Below, one piece after another: positions 24,981 to 33,600 of a DNA stretch of 64,000 nucleotides. The stretch covers positions 1,550,001 through 1,614,000 of the forward strand of contig NZ_JAFICD010000001.1 of the NCBI RefSeq assembly GCF_017833525.1. The letters are read 5' to 3'. The first letter of the stretch is position 1. Each line of letters starts with the position of its first letter. The notes below the pieces were generated by a model. The model saw nothing but the letters and a program-made list of their open reading frames with translations. It did not search any database and had not been told where the DNA came from. Made by a program: the position numbers and the translations under genes. Origin of the DNA: Duganella sp. 1411 (GTDB taxonomy: Bacteria; Pseudomonadota; Gammaproteobacteria; Burkholderiales; Burkholderiaceae_D).

Positions 24981-25522
24981 TGTCCGATCCGATCACCGTG
25001 CGCCGCATCGACGCCGCCGAAGCCAAGGCAAACGGCGAGACGCTGGCGCGGGCGCTGGCCGACGTGCTGACCGATTGCGTGGAGGGCGGCGCCTCGGTCA
25101 GCTTCATGCTGCCGCTGCCGCGCGAAAAGGCGCTGGAGTTCTGGCGCGGCGTGCTCGATGGCGTCACCCGCGGGCAGCGCGTGCTGCTGGTGGCGGAAAC
25201 GGCCGGCGGGCGCATCGTCGGCACCGTGCAGCTGATCACGGCGCAGCCGGACAACCAGCCGCACCGCGCGGACGTGGCCAAGATGCTGGTGCACCGCGAC
25301 GCGCGCCGACGCGGCGTCGCCGGATTATTGATGGCGGCCGTCGACCAGGCCGCGCTCGACGAAGGGAAAAGCGTGCTGGTGCTCGATACCGTCACCGGCG
25401 GCGACGCCGAGCGGCTGTACCAGCGCGCCGGCTGGCAAAGCGCCGGAACCGTGCCGAAATACGCGCTGATGCCCGATGGCGCCTACTGCGGCACCACCTT
25501 CTTCTACAAGCACCTGGCCTAG
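24980..25522 (+). CDS. GNAT-family N-acetyltransferase
   Basis: This 180-residue protein carries the acetyl-CoA binding A-motif VAKMLVHRDARRRGVAGLLM (Q/RxxGxG/A type) and a C-terminal LYQRAGWQSAGTVPKYALM. Substrate is unknown; the pattern is close to small-molecule (aminoglycoside-like or amino-acid) acetyltransferases. SD GAGGAG lies 6 bp before the ATG, which overlaps the stop of the XRE-cupin regulator. The two are probably translationally coupled. Confidence 0.88.
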   Translation: MSDPITVRRIDAAEAKANGETLARALADVLTDCVEGGASVSFMLPLPREKALEFWRGVLDGVTRGQRVLLVAETAGGRIVGTVQLITAQPDNQPHRADVAKMLVHRDARRRGVAGLLMAAVDQAALDEGKSVLVLDTVTGGDAERLYQRAGWQSAGTVPKYALMPDGAYCGTTFFYKHLA

Positions 25523-25550
25523 CGCGATCACACACACGGCGGGAGACGTC

Positions 25551-26465
25551 ATGACCAACACCAGCCTTATTGGCATCGCAGTGATCTTGATTGTCTTCGC
25601 GGGGCCATTGGCGCTTGGTCTGGCCGGCCGGCTGAGCGCGCACCGTGATTCGGTGGGCGCGGACCGCGCCATCGCATGGGACTGGAAATTCACCGTCACG
25701 TCGGCGCTGCTGTATGTGCTGGCTTTCAACCTGACGTTCTTAATTCAGGAACTGGCCCTGGTCGTGCCCAAGGCGCTCACGCCCGGACTGAGGCCTACGC
25801 TATTCCACAACAATCACCTCTGGGACGGCGACAGCCCGCTGGCCGCATTATTCCAGGGCACCGGCGCGCTCGCCACGCTGCTGACCGGCGCCGCCTGCGC
25901 CTTGCTGCTGCGCCGTGGCGCGGGCAAGTCCGCCGCGATCCGGCTGTTTCTGTTCTGGATGGCCTACAGCGGCGTGTTCATGGCGCTGCCACAAGTCGTT
26001 ATCGGCGCACTCAGCGACAAAAGCGATGTGGGCATGGCCATGGATTATTTCCAGCTCGGAAGCACCAGCAAGACGATCGCGGCGCTGATGGCGCTGGCAT
26101 GCATTCCGCTGGCTGCCATTGGGCTCGGCAAGCTGTTGCTCGCTGCAGTGGGCAGCCGGACGCAAGTCGGCCATGGCAAGGGCCGCAGCCGGCTGGTTTT
26201 CATGAGCGCGACGCTACCGGGCATGCTGGCGCTGCCGGTGATCACGCTGTTTCGTGTGCCGCGCGAGCTGATCGAGGTGCTGGCGGTGCCCTTGGTGGTG
26301 ACAGTGGTCGGACTGGCCTGGATGCAAGCCTGGGCCTGGCACGCCCGCGTCGACGCGCCCCATGGCGGCAGCGCAGCCGGGACGATCGCCCGGCCGCTCG
26401 GCGCGGTGCTGTGCCTGCTCCTGATCTTCCAGGTAGTGCTAAGGCCGGGAGTACACTTTTACTGA
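25551..26465 (+). CDS. Polytopic membrane protein of unknown function
   Basis: The gene encodes 304 residues with about seven predicted membrane helices (for example GIAVILIVFAGPLALGLAG, FTVTSALLYVLAFNLTFLI, TIAALMALACIPLAAIGLG). No family motif is recognised. A polar loop, PTLFHNNHLWDGD, sits between helices 2 and 3. SD GGGAGA precedes the ATG at 25551, 28 bp after the GNAT stop, so it may belong to the XRE-cupin operon. The protein converges with the thiolase gene, with 4 bp between stops. Confidence 0.7.
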   Translation: MTNTSLIGIAVILIVFAGPLALGLAGRLSAHRDSVGADRAIAWDWKFTVTSALLYVLAFNLTFLIQELALVVPKALTPGLRPTLFHNNHLWDGDSPLAALFQGTGALATLLTGAACALLLRRGAGKSAAIRLFLFWMAYSGVFMALPQVVIGALSDKSDVGMAMDYFQLGSTSKTIAALMALACIPLAAIGLGKLLLAAVGSRTQVGHGKGRSRLVFMSATLPGMLALPVITLFRVPRELIEVLAVPLVVTVVGLAWMQAWAWHARVDAPHGGSAAGTIARPLGAVLCLLLIFQVVLRPGVHFY

Positions 26466-26469
26466 CGGA

Positions 26470-27654
26470 TCAGAGCTTTTCGATCGCCAGCGCGATACCT
26501 TGGCCACCACCGATACACAACGACACCACGCCGCGCCGGGCCAACCCGCGGCGCATCGCATGCAGCAGCCGCACCGTCAGAATCGCCCCGGTCGCGCCGA
26601 TCGGGTGACCATGGGCGACGGCGCCGCCCTCGACGTTGATGACGTCTTCCGGCAACGACAACCGCCGCGCCGCCGCCAACGGCACGACAGCGAACGCCTC
26701 GTTGATTTCAAAACGGTCCACGTCGGACAACGCCCAGCCCGCGCGCGCGAGCGCCTTGGTCACCGCCGGCACCGGTCCCAGCCCAAACTGGCCCGGCTCC
26801 ACGCCGACCACGGCCGACGCGACCAGGCGCGCCAACGGCTGCAATCCGAGCCGCTCGGCGGCGGCGCGGTCGGCGACGATCAGGGCCGCCGCGCCGCTGT
26901 TCAGGCCGGGCGCGTTGCCGGCCGTGATCGTGCCGTCCGGGCGGAACGCCGGTTTCAAGCGCGCCAGCGATTCCTCGGTGGTATCGGGACGGTTGGCCTC
27001 GTCGGTATCGAAAACCTCGACCCCTTTCCTGCCCTTGATCTCCACGGCCACGATCTCGTCGCGGAACGCGCCGGCCGCCTGGGCCGCCGAAAAGCGTTGC
27101 TGCGAACGGGCGGCCCAGCGGTCCTGCGCGCGGCGGTCGATATCCAGATCCCTGGCCAGGTCTTCGGTATGCCAACCGGAGTGCTCGGACGAGAACGCGT
27201 CCACCAGCCCGTCGCGCAGCAGGCTGTCCAGCATTTGCGCGTGCCCCATCCGCGCGCCCCAGCGGGCGTCCGGCAACAGGTACGGCGCCTGGTCCATGTT
27301 TTCCATGCCGCCCGCCAGGACGACATCCGATTCGCCGGCGAGGATTTCAAACGCCGCGGTGGCGATCGCCTGCGCGCCCGATCCACATACGCGGTTGAGT
27401 GTCATCGCCGGCACGCCGACCGGTAGTCCGCCGTGGACGCCAGCCTGGCGCGCCGGATTCATGCGGTTGCCGGCCTGGACGACGTTACCCATCAGCACGG
27501 CATCGATGCGATCCGGCGCGATGCCGGCGCGCTCGACGGCGGCGCGGATGGCAATGGCGCCAAGATCGACGGCGCCGACGGTTTTGAGGGACCCGTTGAA
27601 GGCACCGATGGCGGTGCGAACAGGTGCGCAAAGGACGATTTCTCGGGTAGTCAT
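26470..27654 (-). CDS. Acetyl-CoA acetyltransferase (thiolase)
   Basis: This 394-residue thiolase II-type enzyme interconverts acetyl-CoA and acetoacetyl-CoA, or cleaves 3-ketoacyl-CoA. Active-site elements are present: the acyl-accepting Cys90 in NRVCGSGAQA, the EINEAFA loop, AHGHPIGATGA with the catalytic His, and the second Cys in LCIGGGQG. Length is standard. It lies 133 bp downstream of a TetR regulator on the same strand, which may control it. It could serve ketone-body, polyhydroxyalkanoate or fatty-acid metabolism; no phaB or phaC neighbour is present to decide. Confidence 0.93.
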   Translation of the reverse strand: MTTREIVLCAPVRTAIGAFNGSLKTVGAVDLGAIAIRAAVERAGIAPDRIDAVLMGNVVQAGNRMNPARQAGVHGGLPVGVPAMTLNRVCGSGAQAIATAAFEILAGESDVVLAGGMENMDQAPYLLPDARWGARMGHAQMLDSLLRDGLVDAFSSEHSGWHTEDLARDLDIDRRAQDRWAARSQQRFSAAQAAGAFRDEIVAVEIKGRKGVEVFDTDEANRPDTTEESLARLKPAFRPDGTITAGNAPGLNSGAAALIVADRAAAERLGLQPLARLVASAVVGVEPGQFGLGPVPAVTKALARAGWALSDVDRFEINEAFAVVPLAAARRLSLPEDVINVEGGAVAHGHPIGATGAILTVRLLHAMRRGLARRGVVSLCIGGGQGIALAIEKL

Positions 27655-27787
27655 ATGAAACCTTTCGTCGTGGTCGGTAAGCGTGTTAATGCAATGGTGT
27701 TCCCGCGCCCCTGGGTCACGTGCTGCCGGGTGCCATTTGCCACCACGGCATATTGTTTGAATTGGCCCACGTTCAGCTCCGTCGTCT

Positions 27788-28372
27788 TTAAGTCATGGAA
27801 ACCTGGCCAATTTTTCGGGCAGCGGCCGCCCCCGCCGTCAAGATGGAGGGGACCCGCGCCGGACGGCTGGCCCGGGCAAGCTGGATGGTCCCCACCATCG
27901 ATGCGAAGACCGCCCCCGCAACCGCCAGGCTGTTTGGATGGCCGTCGGCCAGCGCCCCGGCGATGGTGGCGATGTACTCGCCTATCGCCTTGTCCACCAT
28001 CGCGCGCGTCGATTCCGGCCTGCGCGCCAATTCGGGGCCCAGCGCGGCCACCGCGCACCCGCGTTCCGGATGCGTGACATGGCGCGGATCGAGGTAAAAA
28101 TCGATGACCGCATCCAGGGAACGACCGGGAGCGGCATTCCGGATCCTCTCGGCCATTACCGCCCGCGTTTCGCCGAGCGCCGTGACGATCGCCTCGGCCA
28201 CCAGCGCCTCCTTTGAATCGAAATGGGCATAGAACGCCCCGTTGGTGAGCCCCGCTTCCGCCATCAGGCTGGCCACGCCCGCCGCCGCGATACCGTCGCG
28301 ACGCAACACCCGTGCGGCGGTTTCGACCATCCGCGCCCTCGTCAATTGCTTGTGATCAGCTTCGTACCGCAT
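27788..28372 (-). CDS. TetR/AcrR-family transcriptional regulator
   Basis: This 194-residue repressor-type protein has an N-terminal TetR HTH (about 10-57: RARMVETAARVLRRDGIAA, LMAEAGLTNGAFYAHFDSKE) and an all-helical ligand domain (CAVAALGPELARRPE) of the TetR_C_7/YxaF-like type. Ligand is unknown. It lies directly upstream of the thiolase in the same direction and divergent from the DUF488 gene, either of which it may regulate. The 27655-27787 gap holds no other gene. Confidence 0.9.
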   Translation of the reverse strand: MRYEADHKQLTRARMVETAARVLRRDGIAAAGVASLMAEAGLTNGAFYAHFDSKEALVAEAIVTALGETRAVMAERIRNAAPGRSLDAVIDFYLDPRHVTHPERGCAVAALGPELARRPESTRAMVDKAIGEYIATIAGALADGHPNSLAVAGAVFASMVGTIQLARASRPARVPSILTAGAAAARKIGQVSMT

Positions 28373-28488
28373 TTACCCCCCCATTGAATTACGATCATAA
28401 TCCAATAACGGCTGAAAGGCTAGTGAACGGTGCGCTGCGCGTCTTATGGTCATGCCAGAATGGTCCCAGGCTATTTTGAAAGAGGCGC

Positions 28489-29031
28489 ATGACCCCGGAA
28501 CTGGTGTTCACCATCGGCCATTCAAACCGTCCGATCGAGGACTTCATCGGTCTGCTGTGGCAAAACGGTGTCGGGTGCCTGCTCGACATCCGGACGATTC
28601 CAAAATCGCGGCACAACCCGCAATTCGGCCAGGACCAGCTGGCGGCCTCGTTGGCCGACGCCGGTATCGAATACCGCTACCTGTCGGGCCTGGGCGGGCT
28701 GCGCCGTCCACGCGCCGACACGCCCAATACCGGCTGGCGCAACCTGTCGTTTCGCGGCTACGCCGACTACATGCAAACCGATGAATTCGCGGCCAACGTC
28801 GACACGGTCGTCGAGCTGGCGCGCGACAGGCCCTGCGCGCTGATGTGCGCGGAAGCGGTGCCGTGGCGCTGCCACCGCTCGCTGGTGGCGGACGCCTTAC
28901 TGGTGCGCGGCGTGCGCGTCGACGACATCATCGACGCCCGTCAACGGCGTCCGCACAAGCTGACGCCGTTCGCCCGCGTCGACGGGCTGCGCATCACCTA
29001 TCCGCCGGAGCTGGCGGCGCCCGCTAAATAA
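28489..29031 (+). CDS. DUF488 family protein
   Basis: This 180-residue protein has the DUF488 hallmarks FTIGHSNRPIEDFIGLL, LLDIRTIPKSR, YRYLSGLGGLRR and a conserved CAEAVPWRCHRSLVAD, a potential Cys/His active or metal site. Biochemical role is unknown. SD AAAGAGG lies 6 bp before the ATG. Its stop codon overlaps the left copy of a 73-bp direct repeat. Before the insertion described at 29.1-30.7 kb it would have converged tail-to-tail with the FAD fusion gene. Confidence 0.88.
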   Translation: MTPELVFTIGHSNRPIEDFIGLLWQNGVGCLLDIRTIPKSRHNPQFGQDQLAASLADAGIEYRYLSGLGGLRRPRADTPNTGWRNLSFRGYADYMQTDEFAANVDTVVELARDRPCALMCAEAVPWRCHRSLVADALLVRGVRVDDIIDARQRRPHKLTPFARVDGLRITYPPELAAPAK

Positions 29032-29100
29032 AATCGGTCTCGCCGTCGATCATCGCCGGATGGCCGCTCATCGCGCGCGATGCCTGCATGCCGGCCATCA
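29028..29100. repeat. Left copy of a 73-bp perfect direct repeat (duplicated 3' end of the FAD fusion gene)
   Basis: These 73 bases are identical to 30701-30773. That second copy is the last 70-odd bases of the ADC-like/FAD oxidoreductase coding sequence (minus strand). The copy here preserves the same C-terminal codons (...DGETDFI) and an in-frame TAG just outside. It is therefore a detached fragment of that gene, separated from it by the 29101-30700 insertion. Confidence 0.95.
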
Positions 29101-29106
29101 AGGCTG

Positions 29107-29234
29107 GGGGTCAAGTCTAACATTCATACACGTCCTGATCCGTAAGGTGCCTGACAACACGAACACGAGTATCGCTTGCGGCAACCAGCAGTTGGCTGCA
29201 GACGGGTTTGTGTCTGAATGTTAGACTTGACCCC
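29107..29234. repeat. 128-bp element with 25-bp terminal inverted repeats, copy 1
   Basis: The arms at 29107-29131 and 29210-29234 pair at 24 of 25 positions and begin GGGGTCAAGTCTAACATTC. The interior is clearly homologous to copy 2 at 29848-29981 (shared ACGTCCTGATC, GTAAGGTGCCTG, GGCTGCAGA). It starts 6 bp after the 73-bp repeat. No coding capacity is seen; it looks like a small non-autonomous mobile repeat. Confidence 0.92.
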
Positions 29235-29300
29235 GTCCTGGTTGCCGTAGTGGCAGTAACGGCCGCGGCCCCGGCGGTAAAAAACGAAAGACGAAAACAC

Positions 29301-29810
29301 ATGCTAAGTCTTGAAGATGAGAAATGGAAAGAGCTCCACGGCGGATACAAAATGCCATACGATGCATCGATAGCGCTGCGAGCAATGCAGGACGGAATAG
29401 ACGTCTGGGATGAGTTATGGGAGGAACTTCACCATCAGGGTGACGTCGGCGTCGGGTCTTACGCGGCGATTCCCCAGTTGGTTCGCATCGCGAGCGAGGC
29501 GCCCGATCGTGATTGGAATTTTTACGGGCTAGTGGCAACGATCGAAGTTGAGCGCCATCGAAAAGACAATCCAACTATACCGGCGTGGCTGAGGGTGGAT
29601 TATGACAACGCTTTGGCGCAGGCGTCCGCTTTGGCCTTGGCGGACATGATTACGAAGACCGACAGCGCCACTACCCTCTCCATGTTCAGTGTAGTGGCGC
29701 TGGCAAAAGGCGAATTAAAGCTCGGCGCCATGCTTTCCGGTTTGGACGCGTCTGAATTTGACGAATGGCTGGAAGATCGATTAGCTTGGTCGGAGCTGTA
29801 TCGAGAATGA
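29301..29810 (+). CDS. Orphan protein of unknown function in the 1.6-kb insertion
   Basis: This 169-residue soluble acidic protein starts MLSLEDEKWKELHGGYKMP and contains WDELWEELHHQGDVGVGSYA, IPQLVRIASEAPDRDWNFY and EFDEWLEDRLAWSELYRE. No family is confidently recognised. A small, acidic, Trp-rich protein in a lower-GC island recalls polymorphic-toxin immunity proteins, but no toxin gene is adjacent. Base composition is visibly more AT-rich than in flanking genes, suggesting transfer. It lies between the two inverted-repeat elements. SD is poor; the ATG at 29301 is the best in-frame start. Confidence 0.65.
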   Translation: MLSLEDEKWKELHGGYKMPYDASIALRAMQDGIDVWDELWEELHHQGDVGVGSYAAIPQLVRIASEAPDRDWNFYGLVATIEVERHRKDNPTIPAWLRVDYDNALAQASALALADMITKTDSATTLSMFSVVALAKGELKLGAMLSGLDASEFDEWLEDRLAWSELYRE

Positions 29811-29847
29811 ATATCGCCGTTCGACCACGACCGACCGGTCTAAGGCT

Positions 29848-29981
29848 GGGGTCAAGTCTAACATTCGTACACGTCCTGATCAGTAAGGTGCCTGGCAAAA
29901 CGAACGTGAGGATCGCTTGTTTATGGGGCAAGCAACAGTGGGCTGCAGATGGGTTTGTGTCTGAATGTTAGACTTGACCCC
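29848..29981. repeat. 134-bp element with 25-bp terminal inverted repeats, copy 2
   Basis: The arms at 29848-29872 and 29957-29981 begin GGGGTCAAGTCTAACATTC and pair with a single mismatch. The interior is homologous to copy 1 but diverged, with substitutions and a few extra bases. Both copies are preceded by AAGGCT. The same orientation and spacing around the orphan gene at 29301 make a composite arrangement. Confidence 0.92.
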
Positions 29982-30091
29982 AGTTGCTGACCCCAGTTGC
30001 TGGCTAGTTGCTTTATAATTAAGTGTCTTGATGGGGGCCAGTAGCGCACTTGGCTGGGTTGTATGCACCCAATAGAAAGGTCCAAACCGCC

Positions 30092-30643
30092 ATGAACGAA
30101 AACCTCGAACAAAAATGCCGCGATCTTGTCGAGATGCTGAGCTGCCACTATGTCGAACCCGAGGACATGGAGGAGGCGCTTCCCCCGTTGACATTAGCGT
30201 TGACGAATCCCGGCGCGTATATCGAAGCGTTTCCTGAATACGAATGGCTGGCTGATATTTACGATCCAGAACTATTTGAACCAAAGTTAGCTGAAGATTT
30301 ATTTGCGTGTGCGCTATCCGACGCCATCAACGATTTTGTGGTGGTTGGCGACAAGGCGGACGAGATTTTTGAAGCCGTCGTCGATGTTCTTGATGACATG
30401 GACATCGAAGTCGACGAACCTGATTTTGACAGAGGAAATTGGTCTGATTATGCTGAATTTCTCGACAACCAGTTGATCAAGCTGAACGCAAATAAACGAC
30501 TAGTCGCTTTGGATATGAATTTTTCAGACCAGATCAGCGTGTTCGTTGTCGAAAGCGCCGATTACGACAGAATTGTAGAGTTGGTGCAATTCTTTAATTT
30601 GAAATTGGTCGACAGCACCACGCTCCCGAAATTTAATTCGTAA
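30092..30643 (+). CDS. Acidic orphan protein in the 1.6-kb insertion
   Basis: This 183-residue, strongly acidic soluble protein starts MNENLEQKCRDLVEMLSCHY and contains DEIFEAVVDVLDDMDIEVDE and DFDRGNWSDYAEFLDNQLI. No family is recognised. The acidic, Trp-containing pattern is compatible with a toxin-neutralising immunity protein or a DNA mimic, which remains speculation. A start at 30092 with AAAGG upstream is preferred over an in-frame start 14 codons earlier. Its base composition is lower in GC than the surrounding chromosome. Confidence 0.65.
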   Translation: MNENLEQKCRDLVEMLSCHYVEPEDMEEALPPLTLALTNPGAYIEAFPEYEWLADIYDPELFEPKLAEDLFACALSDAINDFVVVGDKADEIFEAVVDVLDDMDIEVDEPDFDRGNWSDYAEFLDNQLIKLNANKRLVALDMNFSDQISVFVVESADYDRIVELVQFFNLKLVDSTTLPKFNS

Positions 30644-30696
30644 CGGCTGACGCTAACACTTGGATGCATGCCCCCGTCCCTGGTCCTTGCGCCCTC

Positions 30697-33600
30697 CTAG
30701 ATAAAATCGGTCTCGCCGTCGATCATCGCCGGATGGCCGCTCATCGCGCGCGATGCCTGCATGCCGGCCATCACCGCCGCCTCCACGCAACCGGCGTTCA
30801 AGCCGGTCTTGATCCAGTCGCCGGTCAGGAACAGATTGTCGAAGCCCGATTGGTCGGTCTGCAAACGGTACTTCGTGCTGCCCACCACCGACATCACATA
30901 GCGTTCCGACGGATCGACGTTGGCGCGCCAGTACTGCGCATTGAAACGCAGCGCCCCGGTGCCGCCGCTCGCATCGGTCAGCCAGTGCCAGGGGAACGCG
31001 CCCGATGGCCCGGCCGCCGACCACAATGACGCGATCTCGCGACTGAGCTGGTTGAGCGCGCCCTTCTTGGCCAACTCCGCCATCCGTTGCGGGAAGCCGG
31101 TATCGGCGGCCGGCGGATAGCTGTCGACCGTCAGCGCGCTGCAGAAGTAGGAGGTGTTGCGCGGCTCCTGGCCGACGGGCCAGTCCTCGCGCGCCAGCAG
31201 CTGGTCCATCGGCGCCCAGGTGTCGTATGGCTCGGCGAAGCCGCTCAGCACCGGTTGCTGGCCGTTGGGCTGGATGTTCCACCCCATCTGCGTCAGGTCC
31301 TTGTCCAGCCAAACTTGGTAAGCTTGGGTCGCCACCGTCTTCACGTTCTCCGAGGTGGCCAGCAACGCCGGGCTTTTCGCCAGCAGTTGTGGACACAGGG
31401 CCGGCAGCGAGCCGACCGAGATGCCGAACACCACCTGGTCGAAATCGACGCCCCGCTTCAACGTCAACACTGGCAGCTCCCGGTCGAAGTGTTCCCGGTA
31501 GACGCGCGGCCAGTCGCTCCAATACGACTCCAGATTGATCTCCCGCTGTTGCAGCAGCGCCGCCTGGCGCGGGTCGATCTGATCGTAGTTCGGCTGGCTC
31601 GGCCAACAGGCCAGCTCCTTGACGTCGACCAGCGGATGGTAATCGGCGCCCGCCAGATCGACCTGGCGCGTCATGCGGATGGCACCGATCTCGCGGCCGT
31701 CCGGCACCAGCTCCTCGACCTTGTGGAAGAACTTGAACTTGACGCCGCGCTTGAGCAGCACCTCGTACAACGGCGTGAAGATGGTATCGCCCATCCCCGC
31801 CTGCATCTTGAACATGATGCCGCCCTTGTAGCACAGGCCGATGCGCGCCATCGACCGCAGCAAGGTGCCCGCCTCCGCGTTCGGCTTGGTGAAGTCGCCG
31901 CCCTCGTAGGCGAATATCAGGTCGTAGAAGCCACGCACCGGCGCCGAGTTCACACACAGGTCCTCGTCGCCGCCGTGCTTGCGCAGCCAGTCGCGAAAAT
32001 CAATATCGTTGATGACATCGAAGCCGTGCTTGATCACGCCATCGTCGAACACGCCCTTCATGACGGTGATGCCGAGATCGAGGCAGATGAACAGCCGGCG
32101 GATATCGTCAAGGATGTCGCCGTCGGCATGGGAACTGTCGATCAGGCCCCGATAACGCGTGCGCAGCCGCCCGCGCACGCCGCCCAACACGCCCGCCAGC
32201 ACGTGATGCTGGCCCTCCGTGTGCACGCCGGTATCGGCCGACATGTTCGCCACCATGCCGGTCAGCGCGCTGGCGGCCAAGGTCAGGTCGTCGGCCAGCT
32301 CGTTGACCGTGTTGGCCACGCCTTCGGCCAGGTGGTATAGCCAGTCGGGCAGCATGCCGCCATGGTGCGGCTGCTCGTCCAACTCCAGCGACGCGGTCAG
32401 CTCGTCGATACAATTGATCCATTGTTCGATCCAGCCCATCATGGCCACCGCCAGCTGCCACAGCGAGATTTCCTGATCCCCCTCCCCCGGCTCCCCGGGC
32501 AGCGATGGGAACACGATCGACCAGTTGTGCCAGTGGTCGCCGACCTGCTCCGACAGGGCCACGTAATCGTGCTGCTTGAAGGCGTCGCGCCACGTCGCCA
32601 GCGGCGCGCCGGCCGGACGATCCAGGCTGGCATAGGCTTGCTTGATCATCTTGAAGGCGTTGGTGTAGAAGCCGAACCAGATGTGCAGCCCATGCTCCTC
32701 GATGCGCTGCCCGTAGCGCGCGTTGCGGCCGCTGGCGCCCTTGCCGCCCAGCCGCCAGCCTTGCTGGTAGACGGTGATGTCGTAGTTGTTCTGCCAGCCC
32801 GGCTGGTCGCTCAGGTAGTAGGCCGCCGTCATCGAGCCGACACCGCCGCCGAGGATCGCGACCTTCTTCGGCGCCACGCTCGAATTGTCGATCAACTCCT
32901 CGCCCGGCTGCGCCGTGAAGTCGAAATGGAGGTTGTACGGCAGGATCGCCTGCTGCGCGCCCAGTCGCAGGCCGAGCGTCTCCTGCAGCGGAAAACTGTC
33001 GAAGGCGTGCAGCACGCATTCGTACTCGTACCCGAGCAGTTTGCCGCCGTGGATCTTCTCGATGGTGGCCGGCGCCGCCAGGATCGCCTGGTACACCGCC
33101 TTCAGCCCCGCGCTGTCGGGGAACTGCTTAAGAAAGATCTGGTCGATGCGCGGATTGCGCAGCAGCGAGACGATATCGTCCCAGCCGGCGGCGTCGAGGT
33201 TGAAGAAATCGGGGATCGACAAAAACAGCTCGATGGCCTCCTCGATCAGGTCGAACAGGCTGTGGACCGGCCTTTCGATGCCGGTCTTTTGCGTGGCGTT
33301 CACCTCCAGCAGCGGATGCATGGCGATTTTGGTTTCGGGCGAGAACGGGTGGAAGCCCTTGGCCGAGACCGAACAGCGCAGCGGGTCGGCGTCGGCGGCG
33401 GGAATCTCGTACTCGCACAGATACTTCGGGTAGCCGAACAGCTCGCGGCCGTTGATCAGCGCCATGGCGTCGTCGACGAAGATGTGCGCCGGGTAGTAGT
33501 AGATGTGGGCCAGCTCGCCCTCCTCGTCCATCGCCCCCACCATGATCCAGGTGACGATGTCGATCTCCGTGATCCAGCCCTTGGCCTGGTCGACCGCCAC

